NCBI GenBank assembly: GCA_024225635.1
Contig: JAAEMK010000145.1
Coordinates: 1-64,000, forward strand
Source of the DNA: Desulfobacteraceae bacterium
GTDB taxonomy: Bacteria; Desulfobacterota; Desulfobacteria; Desulfobacterales; Desulfobacteraceae
Direction of reading: 5' to 3'
Length of the DNA: 64,000 nucleotides
Position numbers and translations under genes: made by a program. How positions within the stretch are numbered: position 1 is the first letter of the stretch; every line of letters starts with the position of its first letter. Below, one piece after another: positions 35,712-44,923 of the stretch. The notes under the pieces were generated by a model, which saw nothing but the letters and a program-made list of their open reading frames with translations, was not told the origin of the DNA and did not search any database.

Positions 35712-38168
35712 TTAACTCAGGCTCATGAGCATCATCTCATGGAAGGAGAGCCCGCCATCACCGTTGGCATCCCTTTTTACTTCCACGGCCCGCATTCTCG
35801 AAATGGACTCATTGATTCTCAGGACGCTGTTGGGCCCTTCGATAAGGGTTTCCGGCATGGCGCGCTTGCTGATGATCACCTGGGGCATGGCCTCTGTTTT
35901 ACTGGAGAATTCACGCAACGCATTCTTTTCATCAACCAGGGCCTTGTTACCCTCCTCCAGGGTTGTAATGCGCCGTTTCCGGTCCTGGATATCCTTGACA
36001 AGGATGTCCTGGCGATGGAACGCCTGGTCAAGGACTTGCTCGGCCGCCTGGGCCTCCTTGTGAATCTTTCTCACCAGCTTGGAAAGCTTGCCAAGCTCCT
36101 GAAGATCATTTGATTCCTTGAGGGTTACCATCTGTTTTTGTATCTTCCTCAGCTCCACCTGGAACCGGTCCTGGACATAAGCCGCCTCGGAGATCTTCAC
36201 ATGGAGCTCCTGGTCTTCGGCTTCAAGGGCCTCGATCTCCGCCTTGCGACTAGCGATCTGATCCTTATTGCTCTTCAGCTTCGCGTTGATCTCCGCCACA
36301 AGCGACTTGATATGGTCGTCCACCCCGACCCTGAGCCGGGTGGGGGAGGAGGTCTCGGTCCCGATATGAACTGCCTGGACCCCCTTCTTGGCAACAATGG
36401 TGGATGCGATGATATTACCGGTCTGGTTGACGCACTCTCCGCTCAAAAGCACCTTTGAATCGATAATCTCCTTCTGGACAATAAGATCGCCAAAAGCCCG
36501 GATCACGGAATTATTCACGTATTTGGCCTGGACACTGCCCTGGACCCTGATAAGCTTGGCATCAATGATCCCGGCCCCAACGTTGAGATCCCCGGTAAGC
36601 TCAATCTCGGCGCCCTCGATCTGGCCTGCGGTCAGGGTGGCCCCCCGGACGCTGAAACCCTCCTTGATCACGCCTGCCACCACGATGTTGCCGTCAAAAT
36701 TGATGTTTCCGGTCTCAAAGTCCACATCCCCTTCGATCTTAATCTCTGAAAACACCGAAACATTGCCCATGGCATCCAGGTGGGGCTGGCCATCGGCATC
36801 GGCAAATATCTGCAGCCCATCATCGGACAACCGGGTGCCGGTACCAGGATTGAACATCACCTCAACGGCTTCGGCCACGGGAATCTCAAGGCCTGTGACA
36901 TCGGTACCGGAGCGGCCCTCCCGGACGGCTGTTTTTTCAGTAAGCAGCGTCCCGGCCTTAACAAACGGGATATCCCCCCGGTCCCTGAAATCAATGCTGC
37001 CGTCCTCCAGCACCTTTCCCGGATTGCGGAAATCGACCGCAAAGTGATATTTCACCGTTGCATCAACCGGATATTCCGGCGCAATGCCCTGGGCGATGAC
37101 AAAGGAATCGCCCTCAGGGGTTGCCAGGGAAAGCCAGGTCTTTATCATGGCGTCGTCCTTGAGACCGGCGCAGATCCCCTGCTCATCCAGGGCCTCCTTG
37201 ACCGCTTCCACCGTCACCAGGTCGGCATCCCATTTTTTTATCAGTGCAAATGCAGTCAGCCGGTCCTCGGAGATCGTGATCTCAAGATATTCCGTCAGCG
37301 GCAGCTGCTCCCCGGTGGGTTGATCCTGCTCCGACCTGACGGGTTCCGGTCCCCGGGCCATTGCCTCGGCAAATACCAGGGGGAGCACCTGATCCATGGC
37401 CCCCCGGAACTGGGAGGGTGCCGGGGCAGCCGTTACCTGATCACAGGCCATGGCCTTAAGTTTGATGTCATGGTCGCCACAGGCCCGGTTCAAAAGAGTG
37501 AGCAGAAGATCGGAAAGAATCTGAAACTCCCGGGCGAACAGGTCCGGAGACGCTTCCCCCCCATGGCGCTCCACAACCTTGTCCAGGGTGAGGGGCTGGC
37601 CGGAATCGATCCCGCCCCTTGAGCGGCTCCTGGATTTCAACACACGGATTTTCTTTTTCTTTGCCTCGATCTGGACGGTAAAATCATCGTCCCGCTTCTT
37701 AAAGGTCTTTGCCAGCTTATACATCTGGCGATTCTGACGTTCGGTGACCTTGATGAGGTTTGCCCGCTTCCTCTTCTGAAGATGGGCTCTCAAACACTGA
37801 TCGACCTGGAAGGAAAGGTTTTCTTCCGTAAAAGGGATGGAGAGGCAGCCGTGGACATCGGCCCTGTTGACAGCCCCGATGACCGTCTCGATCTCGGAAG
37901 GATCGGCGATGATCATCCGCTGGGTAAGGGGGGAGATGAGCTTTGCCTTTTCAAGGATCTGGTCACCCTCCATCCTGGGCATCCTGAAACTTGAAATCAC
38001 CAGGGAGAAAGGAGATGCTTCCCTGGCTTTCAGGAGGGAGAGGGCCTCAAGGGAGGAGGTTTCGCATCGCACCTGATGGCCGGCCCGGGTCAAGGTGTCC
38101 TCGATCATCTTCCTGAGGTTTGGGTCATGTTCAATTACAAGTATCTCGTGTTCAGCTCTATCAGCCAT
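35712..38168 (-). CDS. Receiver-like plus FapA/DUF342 protein with C-terminal EF-hand loop
   Basis: 818 residues. A receiver-like N-terminus (about 1-125) has Ser at the phosphoacceptor position (VISSFRMPRMEG, S60) and Ile in place of the conserved Lys (CLSIPF, I111), so normal phosphorylation is unlikely. The middle and C-terminal parts are a FapA (DUF342) protein: N-terminal domain, beta-solenoid (QGSVQAKYVNNSVIRAFGDL), and a long coiled coil. The last residues hold a perfect EF-hand loop DANGDGGLSFHE (800-811). FapA proteins are cytoplasmic and linked to cell-envelope or flagellar positioning. The neighbour at 38250 has a second degenerate receiver. Confidence 0.82.
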   Translation of the reverse strand: MADRAEHEILVIEHDPNLRKMIEDTLTRAGHQVRCETSSLEALSLLKAREASPFSLVISSFRMPRMEGDQILEKAKLISPLTQRMIIADPSEIETVIGAVNRADVHGCLSIPFTEENLSFQVDQCLRAHLQKRKRANLIKVTERQNRQMYKLAKTFKKRDDDFTVQIEAKKKKIRVLKSRSRSRGGIDSGQPLTLDKVVERHGGEASPDLFAREFQILSDLLLTLLNRACGDHDIKLKAMACDQVTAAPAPSQFRGAMDQVLPLVFAEAMARGPEPVRSEQDQPTGEQLPLTEYLEITISEDRLTAFALIKKWDADLVTVEAVKEALDEQGICAGLKDDAMIKTWLSLATPEGDSFVIAQGIAPEYPVDATVKYHFAVDFRNPGKVLEDGSIDFRDRGDIPFVKAGTLLTEKTAVREGRSGTDVTGLEIPVAEAVEVMFNPGTGTRLSDDGLQIFADADGQPHLDAMGNVSVFSEIKIEGDVDFETGNINFDGNIVVAGVIKEGFSVRGATLTAGQIEGAEIELTGDLNVGAGIIDAKLIRVQGSVQAKYVNNSVIRAFGDLIVQKEIIDSKVLLSGECVNQTGNIIASTIVAKKGVQAVHIGTETSSPTRLRVGVDDHIKSLVAEINAKLKSNKDQIASRKAEIEALEAEDQELHVKISEAAYVQDRFQVELRKIQKQMVTLKESNDLQELGKLSKLVRKIHKEAQAAEQVLDQAFHRQDILVKDIQDRKRRITTLEEGNKALVDEKNALREFSSKTEAMPQVIISKRAMPETLIEGPNSVLRINESISRMRAVEVKRDANGDGGLSFHEMMLMSLS

Positions 38169-38249
38169 ACCCCACCATTGTTAAACGTTCCGGACGGCCG
38201 TGGGCCGCCCTGTTTTACCATCTATAGCGTCTGCCTCTGTTTTTATAGG

Positions 38250-38975
38250 TCATCCCGCTCCCCCGGGCATGGAAAATCCGTTTCTTGCGGCAAGATCCTG
38301 AAACCGCTCAAGCAGCTCCCCCAGGAACGCCTTCTGGAACGCTTCCAGTTTCTCCAGGGTCAAAAGGCCGTTCTCTTTCAGGATGGTTTCCAGCTGTTGC
38401 CGGCATTCTTCCTCCCGGCCGCCGGCCGCGACCTTGCCCCCCTCCGTCTTACCGGTCAGGGCTTCTATCTCCCTGTCCAGCTGCTCAATGACCTTTTGAT
38501 CGGATTCAGTCTTCTCCTTAAGGTCGCAGTTAAGCATATACAATTTGGCGTTCTGGTCCTTTGCAAGGCGGAGCAACCGCTCGTTTCCCCGGGACACCTC
38601 ATAAAGTGAAAGGCCTGATCGCACAGTGCTGATAAACTCCTCGTTGTCCCAGGATTTTGAGATATAACGGTGGATCGCCCCCCTGTTCACGGCATCGATG
38701 ATCGGATCCATGTCGGAATATCCGGTCACAAGCACCCGAACCGAATCAGGGGTTATCTCCCGGGCCTTTTCCAGGAATTCATACCCTTTCATGCCGGGCA
38801 TCCGCTGGTTGGAGATAATGAGTGAAAACGGTATGGAAGCACTCTTGATCTTTTCGATCCCCTCGGCGGCACTGGCGGCAAAGATGGTATCGACACCAAG
38901 CGTTCCCACGATTTTCTCGATGGCCTTTGCCTCATCATCAACCACAAGAATGGTGTGGTTAAATTTCTCTTCCAT
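38250..38975 (-). CDS. Receiver protein with Asn at the phosphoacceptor site and coiled-coil tail
   Basis: 241 residues. The receiver keeps the acidic pair (VVDDEAK, D13/D14) and Lys (YISKSWD, K107), but the phosphoacceptor position is Asn (IISNQRMPGM, N56). The second half is a charged coiled coil with a Gly-rich break. It lies 81 bases before the receiver-FapA gene on the same strand. An Asn cannot be phosphorylated as Asp is, so it may be a constitutive or protein-binding pseudo-receiver. The fold identification is firm; the role is open. Confidence 0.82.
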   Translation of the reverse strand: MEEKFNHTILVVDDEAKAIEKIVGTLGVDTIFAASAAEGIEKIKSASIPFSLIISNQRMPGMKGYEFLEKAREITPDSVRVLVTGYSDMDPIIDAVNRGAIHRYISKSWDNEEFISTVRSGLSLYEVSRGNERLLRLAKDQNAKLYMLNCDLKEKTESDQKVIEQLDREIEALTGKTEGGKVAAGGREEECRQQLETILKENGLLTLEKLEAFQKAFLGELLERFQDLAARNGFSMPGGAG

Positions 38976-39155
38976 TCAATCTCCTGTCTCCCGTGGGTCA
39001 ACGGGCAGGATCGCGTTACCCCTCACTTCACCTGGATCCTGCCGCCATCAGTCTGATATGATCGGACATTGCCGCATATTTCTCAAGTAGCAATTCAAAA
39101 TTATTGTACACTTCGGGGAATAAATATCAACCTTAAAAACTTTGGCTGACTGAAC

Positions 39156-42100
39156 TCATATCATCCCCCGGATCTCATGGCACATGGCGTCCAGCCGCTT
39201 GGGAGAGATCTTCACCAGGGTCTTGAGTTCCTGGGCAAACACCGAAACCTTGTACTCTTCGATCATCCAGAAAAAGTTTTCAACGGCCTCGGCCTTTTCC
39301 GTTGAGGAATCCCTGGAAAGGCCCGCCACCATGTCATTGAGTTTTGCTGTGTACCCGTCCACCCGGACAGCCTTGGCCGCATCCTTGACCGGTTCCACCG
39401 CCCCCCGTTCCGCCCGGATTCGGATGGCGGCCACGTAGCGCTCCATCTTCTTGATCCTGGAGAAATCATAAAGATCCGGAAATGCCTCCGGCAGCAGGGA
39501 CCCCAGATCCTGTTGCAGTTTTTTGGCCATGGCAAGACCTGCCGGCCGTTTTTGAAGCCTGAGGATCAGGCCCTTCAGCAAGGCCGCGGTTCGCTCATGC
39601 TCATCACAGAGGCTCACAACGGTTTTCATAAGCTCCTCCCCCCGGCTGTAGAGGGTGGGCAACTGCTGTTTTGCCCAGTCCGCAAACGCCTCCCCGGTAC
39701 GGATATCCCTGGCAAAGAGCTCCCGGATCACACAGTTGACAAGGGATTTCCGGAAGCGTTCCCATCCCCCGAATTGAGAAGCATGTTTTTTCAGGCCGGT
39801 CCACCGCTTCATATCCTTTTTAAGGGCCTTGAAATCACTCTCATAACAGAGGGTGTACAGGTGCTGTATCCCGTTCTGATGGGATTGGCGGGCCTCGTCC
39901 TCGGATTTGAACAGCCGGAGGCTCACCCCGTCCTTTTCCGAACTCAGGCCGTAAAAGACGTTGTAGGAGACCTCCTGGCCCCGGCCCAGGAGAACTGGCG
40001 CGGAGATATCACCGAAATCCCAGGAAACAACTTCGGTTCGCTCGAGCCGCTTTCTGGCCTTATTAAATAGGTGATCCTGGTCCCCTGCATCCGTAGCATA
40101 GTCCTGGAGCACGTTGTTCTCCCTGGATGCGGCAAGTTCCTTGCCCTTGGCGTCGGTGATGGAGATGCGCATCTTCAAATGATCGTCAAGGTCACGGTCA
40201 GACCATGCCGGTACCGGAATATCCGCGTTGAACCGTGCCTTTACAAAGCGGCTCAGCTCCGGGAACAGTGACCGGTCCGACTCGGGCATCTCCCTTGCGA
40301 TGATTTCGGCCTTGGCGGATGCGGGCACCAGCTTGACCCGGTGCTTTTTCGGCAGGGCCTTGATCAGGGCCGTGACCTTTTCCTTGAAAAGCCCGGGCAC
40401 CAGCCGCTCCATGGTGCCGACCGCAACCGAGGCCGCTGACACGGCAGGCACCTTGACCGTGACACCGTCTGTTTCCTTCCCCGGTTGAAACCCGTACTCG
40501 AGCTTGAAGTTTCCACCGCCCATCTCGAGGGTGTCCGGGAATTTCATGAGTTCCTCCCGGTCCAGGGTCTTTTTTTGCAGATCCTCGACGGTCAGCCGCA
40601 GGAATTTGTCCGACCTCCTGTCCTTGAGGAATTTGGAAAAGGTGGCAAGGTTTGAGAAATTCGAGTCAAGCCGCTGCTGGTAGAAAAAAAAGATATCATC
40701 CTCGGTGGCCACGATGTCCCGCTTCCTGGTCTTCTCCTCCATTTTGCGAAGCTCGTCAATCAGGGACTGGTTTTGCTGCATGAACGGAAACGGTCTTGCC
40801 ACCTCCTGTTCCACAAGGGCGTGGCGGATGAAGATCTCCCCCGCCTCCTGGGGATTGATCCTGCCGTAGGCCACGGTGCGTTCCGGCACGATCACCAGAC
40901 CGAACAGGGATACCTGCTCGGTTGCAACCACTTCCCCCCGCCTCTTTTCCCACCGGGGGGAGGACCAGGTGCGGGTCAAAAGATCCTGGCCGATCTCCTC
41001 GAGCCACCCTGGATCGATGGTGGCGGCGGTCCTTGCAAAAAGCTTGGTGGTTTCCACAAACTCTGCCGCGACGATCCAGGCGCCTGCCTTGCCGTATATG
41101 GAGGACCCCGGAAAAACCACCGCGGTCTGCCCCTTGGCCGCAGTGTAGATATTTTTCTCCTTTTTCCTTGCGATGTTTGCAAGGTAGCCGGACAGGAAAC
41201 TCTTGTGAAGGGCCGTGTAAAAGGGTCCGCCCAGTTCAAATTCCTTGGATTTAAGCCCCTTGGTTCCGGCCTGCAAAGCGACCCGGTTCTCCCCGTTGAT
41301 CCGATGTTCCTTCAGGACCGAACGGATCTGCCGCCGGATGTCCCCCCACTCCCTCAAACGCTTGAAGGAGAGAAAATTATCCTTGCAGAACCGCCTCACC
41401 TTGCCCCGGGTCCTGAGGGACCGCTCCGCAGCCTGATAGGCCTTCCAGATATTGAGCAGGGTCACAAAATCCGAGGCGGGATCCTTGAAAGCCGCATGCA
41501 TCTGGTCGGCATGCTGGGCCTTGTCCTGGGGCCGCTGGCGGGGATCGGCAATGGAAAGGGCGGATACGATGGTGACGGCCTCGTCAAGGCAGCCCTGTTT
41601 GTCGGCCTCGATAAGAATCCTGGAAAGTTTGGGATCCACGGGAATGCCGGCCATAACCCGGCCACGGCCGGTGAGCCGGTGAACGGCCTTTTGCCGCTTG
41701 TTTTCCTGCGTCCTTGTAATGGCGCCAAGCTCGAGCAGGGTATCAAATCCGTCCTTGATACTCTTGGGCGATGGGGCATCGATGAACGGGAATGAAGCCA
41801 CATCCCCCAGCTTCAATGAGATCATCCTCAGGATGACCTCGGCAAGATTGCTCCTCAGGACCTCCGGTGCGGTGAAAAAGGGCCGGGAGTTGAACTCATC
41901 CTCATCATAGAGGCGAATGCAGATACCGTTTTCCACCCTGCCGCACCGGCCCATTCGCTGGTTGGCGCTGCTCTGGGACACGGGTTTGACGGGAAGGGCC
42001 GTGGTCCTTGTCCTGGGCGAATAGTGAAGAATCCTGGCAAGGCCCGAATCCACCACGTATTTGATACCGGGAATGGTAAGGGAGGTCTCGGCCACATTGG

Positions 42101-43148
42101 TGGAAACGATGATCTTCCGACCCACCCCCCGGGTGAACACCCGGGCCTGGTCCTTGGCGGAAAGCCGTGCAAACAGCGGCAACGCCAGGACGCCGGGATA
42201 ACCGCGCCCCTGGATCAGCTCAATGGTTTCTTCAATGTCCCGCTCCGTGGGCATGAAGATCAGGATATCCCCGGTGCGGGACTCCCGCTGGATCTCGTCC
42301 ACGGCCCTTGCGGCCGCCTCCACGTATCCCTGGTCGTCCTGGTCCGACTCCTCCGGGTTATCAAGGGGCCTGTACCTCACCTCCACGGGAAACATCCGGC
42401 CGGACACCTCGATCACCGGGGCGTTGTCAAAGGCCTTGGAGAACTTCTCCGTGTCAATGGTGGCCGAGGTGATCACCAGTGTAAGATCCGGGCGCTTCCT
42501 GATCAGGCTGCGCAGGATGCCCAGGGTGAAATCGATATTCAGGCTTCGCTCGTGGGCCTCGTCCACGATGATGGTGTCATATTCGTTCAGGAAGGGGTCT
42601 TTCTGGGTTTCGGCAAGGAGGATGCCGTCGGTCATGACCTTAATGACGGCATTCCGGCTGGACTTATCGTCGAACCGGATCTTGTATCCCACGGCATTCC
42701 CGGTCTCCTGGCCGAGCTCCTGGGCCACCCGGGCGGCAACATTGATGGCGGCAATGCGCCTGGGCTGGGTACAGCCGATCTTTCCGGCAGCCCCCCTGCC
42801 GGCAGCCATGCAGAACTTCGGAATCTGGGTCGTCTTTCCCGATCCTGTCTCCCCGGAGATGATCACCACCCGGTGGTGTTTCAGGGCATGGATGATCTCC
42901 TCTTTCTTCCCGGTGATGGGAAGCTCGGGGATATAGGTAACCGGGGGCATGGAACCCTTGCGTTTCTCCCTGGTTTCCCGGGATCGCACGGCCCGTTTTT
43001 CAAGGGCGGCAAGCCGTTTCTGAATTTCCCCGGCCGCTGCCCCTTTTTTAATTTCCTGTTTGACCCCTCGAATCCCCCTGATCAGGGGAGCACGGTCGAC
43101 ACACATCACGGTTGACACAAACTTTTCAATTTTTTTAACTCTCTTCAT
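39156..43148 (-). CDS. hrpA: ATP-dependent RNA helicase HrpA
   Basis: About 1330 residues, the usual HrpA size. Walker A is SGETGSGKTTQIP, the DEAH box VDEAHERSLN, motif III SATIDTEKF, motif V STNVAETSLTIPG, and motif VI QRMGRCGR. A helicase-associated domain and the long DUF3418-like C-terminus follow. HrpA acts on structured mRNA and stalled ribosomes. The frame opens with a GTG at 43169; the ATG at 43148 (MKRVKKIEKF) is a better start. Confidence 0.95.
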   Translation of the reverse strand: MKRVKKIEKFVSTVMCVDRAPLIRGIRGVKQEIKKGAAAGEIQKRLAALEKRAVRSRETREKRKGSMPPVTYIPELPITGKKEEIIHALKHHRVVIISGETGSGKTTQIPKFCMAAGRGAAGKIGCTQPRRIAAINVAARVAQELGQETGNAVGYKIRFDDKSSRNAVIKVMTDGILLAETQKDPFLNEYDTIIVDEAHERSLNIDFTLGILRSLIRKRPDLTLVITSATIDTEKFSKAFDNAPVIEVSGRMFPVEVRYRPLDNPEESDQDDQGYVEAAARAVDEIQRESRTGDILIFMPTERDIEETIELIQGRGYPGVLALPLFARLSAKDQARVFTRGVGRKIIVSTNVAETSLTIPGIKYVVDSGLARILHYSPRTRTTALPVKPVSQSSANQRMGRCGRVENGICIRLYDEDEFNSRPFFTAPEVLRSNLAEVILRMISLKLGDVASFPFIDAPSPKSIKDGFDTLLELGAITRTQENKRQKAVHRLTGRGRVMAGIPVDPKLSRILIEADKQGCLDEAVTIVSALSIADPRQRPQDKAQHADQMHAAFKDPASDFVTLLNIWKAYQAAERSLRTRGKVRRFCKDNFLSFKRLREWGDIRRQIRSVLKEHRINGENRVALQAGTKGLKSKEFELGGPFYTALHKSFLSGYLANIARKKEKNIYTAAKGQTAVVFPGSSIYGKAGAWIVAAEFVETTKLFARTAATIDPGWLEEIGQDLLTRTWSSPRWEKRRGEVVATEQVSLFGLVIVPERTVAYGRINPQEAGEIFIRHALVEQEVARPFPFMQQNQSLIDELRKMEEKTRKRDIVATEDDIFFFYQQRLDSNFSNLATFSKFLKDRRSDKFLRLTVEDLQKKTLDREELMKFPDTLEMGGGNFKLEYGFQPGKETDGVTVKVPAVSAASVAVGTMERLVPGLFKEKVTALIKALPKKHRVKLVPASAKAEIIAREMPESDRSLFPELSRFVKARFNADIPVPAWSDRDLDDHLKMRISITDAKGKELAASRENNVLQDYATDAGDQDHLFNKARKRLERTEVVSWDFGDISAPVLLGRGQEVSYNVFYGLSSEKDGVSLRLFKSEDEARQSHQNGIQHLYTLCYESDFKALKKDMKRWTGLKKHASQFGGWERFRKSLVNCVIRELFARDIRTGEAFADWAKQQLPTLYSRGEELMKTVVSLCDEHERTAALLKGLILRLQKRPAGLAMAKKLQQDLGSLLPEAFPDLYDFSRIKKMERYVAAIRIRAERGAVEPVKDAAKAVRVDGYTAKLNDMVAGLSRDSSTEKAEAVENFFWMIEEYKVSVFAQELKTLVKISPKRLDAMCHEIRGMI

Positions 43149-43448
43149 GGTGTGTGCATAGTAGTACACAGATACAAAATGTCAATTCCCGGAATAGAGA
43201 TCGCAAATCGCACCGGGTTAAAAAAAACTACCTTTCCCATCCTGTCACGGCCCTGAAATAGAGAGCTTTAGGAGTATTTACCCAAAAACCCCGGCCTGTT
43301 GCCTGCCCACTTTCTTGTAAAATAGGTTGACATGCACGAAATAATAAGAGAGAAAAACAATGATATTTCAATGATCAGTAGAGGGGTTATGGAATGCTCA
43401 AAGTGTTTACACGCTTAAGTTTCAATATAATACGGAGGATAGTACAGC
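43149..43448. other. Divergent gap upstream of the selenoprotein gene
   Basis: 300 bases without a gene. It is A/T-rich near the plus-strand gene. A TTGACA (43327-43332) and a TATAAT (43426-43431) are present, but neither has a partner at the right distance. The second overlaps the GGAGG ribosome-binding site (43434-43438). No palindrome or SECIS-like structure is visible here. Confidence 0.5.
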
Positions 43449-44768
43449 ATGGGTGATGCAGCTATTAAAATTGGAGGAAAGAGAAAGAGCGTTTTAAAGG
43501 ACAAGGTGATGGATCTCCTGCCGGACGGCGGAAACCTCAACGCCTGCCTTACCTGCGGAGCATGTGCCTCGGGTTGTCCTGCGACCGGTCTTGCAGGCAT
43601 GGATCCGAGGAAGTTCCTGAGGATGGCAGCCCTTGGAATGGATGAGGAGATCTTGAGTTCAGACTGGATCTGGATGTGCACACAGTGCCAGCGATGCGTC
43701 TATGTCTGCCCGATGCAGATCAACATCCCTCAGCTGGTCTTCAACGCAAGGGCGTCCATTCCCCGGGAAGAGCGACCCAAGGGTATCCTGGGCTCCTGTG
43801 ACGCGGCCCTGGCCAACGAGTCAGGCAGCGCCATGGCCACCCCCGTGGACGATTTCGTGTTTGTTGTAGGCGACGTTCTCGAAGAATACCAGGAGGCCCA
43901 GCCCGAATTCGCCGACATGGAAGCGCCCATTGACAAACCCGGTGCCGAATTTGTCCTGAACCAGAATTCAAGGGAGCCCGTAACAGAGCCAGATGAGATG
44001 GTACCCCTGTGGAAGATTCTCCACACGGTCGGCGCCAACTGGACCTACACCAGCAAGGGGTGGGCAGGCGAGAACTACTGCCTCTTCCTCTCCGACGACG
44101 ACGCCTGGAAACATCTGACATCCCAGACTGCCGCCGCGGCAGAGCAAGTGGGGTGCAAGACGTTCATGAACACCGAGTGAGGGCACATCACATTCTCAGT
44201 CCTGGCAGGACTGAAAAAATTCGACATCGAGCACAGCTTTGAAGTCAAGAACATCTACGAATACTACGCAAAGTGGATCAGGGAAGGTAAACTCAAGGTA
44301 AATTCCGACTGGAACAAGGATCTCAAGATCAAGTTTACCGTGCAGGATCCCTGTCAGATCGTGCGTAAGTCTTATGGCGACGCCATTGCCGAAGACCTGC
44401 GGTTTGTTGTCAAGTCCGTTGTCGGAGAAGAGAACTTCATCGACATGACCCCCAACAAATCCAACAACTTCTGCTGCGGCGGCGGCGGTGGATTCCTCCA
44501 GTCAGGCTTCAAGGAAGAGCGCCTCGCCTACGGCCAGACAAAGGACAACCAGATCCAGGCAACCAAGGCCGACTACTGCATCGCAGCCTGTCATAACTGC
44601 CACGCCCAAGTCCATGAGTTGAGCGAGCACTTTGGCGGAGAGTACGGCGTTGTCCATCTCTGGACCCTGATCTGCCTTTCCCTTGGTATCCTCGGCCCCA
44701 ACGAGCGGGAATACCTCCATGACGATCTCAAGCAGGTGAACGTATTCCATCCTGAGACAGAGATGTAA
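43449..44768 (+). CDS. DsrK/HdrD-like iron-sulfur protein with predicted selenocysteine (U244)
   Basis: One frame of 440 codons interrupted only by TGA at 44178-44180. The N-terminal half has two [4Fe-4S] motifs, CLTCGACASGCP (C33-C43) and CTQCQRCVYVCP (C77-C87). The TGA falls in NTE-U-GH, where DsrK, HdrD and TmcB-type proteins have ECGH, a cysteine of the CCG-type cluster site. The rest continues with DPCQIVRK (C302), FCCGGGGG (C342/C343) and CHNC (C381, C384). A 7-bp hairpin with a GG-containing loop (44196-44214) follows the TGA at SECIS distance. The role should be thiol/disulfide or menaquinol-linked electron transfer. A strong terminator follows; no partner gene is adjacent. Confidence 0.86.
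44196..44214 (+). promoter_or_regulatory. Bacterial SECIS-like hairpin after the in-frame TGA
   Basis: TCAGTCC (44196-44202) and GGACTGA (44208-44214) form a perfect 7-bp stem with loop TGGCA. The stem begins 15 bases after the TGA, and the loop begins 22 bases after it, within the usual bSECIS range. The loop has the conserved G. It should bind SelB and direct selenocysteine insertion. Confidence 0.8.
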
Positions 44769-44794
44769 AACAAAAGTTCACCGACACAATAGAG

Positions 44795-44834
44795 AGCCCT
44801 GGAGCGGAGAAATCCGATCCAGGGCTTTTTTTTT
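44795..44834 (+). terminator. Intrinsic terminator of the selenoprotein gene
   Basis: AGCCCTGGA (44795-44803) pairs with TCCAGGGCT (44818-44826), with an inner CGGA/TCCG pairing, followed by a run of T residues to 44834. It is a textbook strong terminator. Confidence 0.9.
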
Positions 44835-44841
44835 AAATACC

Positions 44842-44914
44842 GGGGTCAGGCTTAGCTTATTGGTGTAATGGCTCGTTTCCGTGAGTTTAATTACAATAAG
44901 CTAAGCCTGGCCCC
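44842..44914. repeat. REP-like element, GGGGTCAGGCTTAGC family, copy 2
   Basis: 21-base arms at 44842-44862 and 44894-44914 match the arms at 35627-35698 (one mismatch in the right arm) but enclose an unrelated 31-base centre. Total length is 73, against 72 there. It sits between convergent genes (stops at 44768 and 44924). Confidence 0.85.
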
Positions 44915-44923
44915 GTATTCGTA

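Noticed and set aside
43327-43332. TTGACA as -35 of the selenoprotein gene
   Set aside because: No acceptable -10 lies 16-18 bases downstream; the nearest A/T-rich hexamer is about 9 bases away.
43426-43431. TATAAT as -10 of the selenoprotein gene
   Set aside because: The only -35-like hexamer gives a 14-base spacer, and transcription would begin inside the ribosome-binding site.
44178-44180. Ordinary nonsense mutation or sequencing error splitting the iron-sulfur protein
   Set aside because: Reading frame is the same on both sides, all downstream Cys motifs are kept, the TGA replaces exactly the expected Cys, and a SECIS-like hairpin follows at the right distance.
35595-44914. CRISPR-like interpretation of the repeated palindromes
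   Set aside because: Copies are few, far apart, inverted, and not separated by regular spacers; no cas genes are present.
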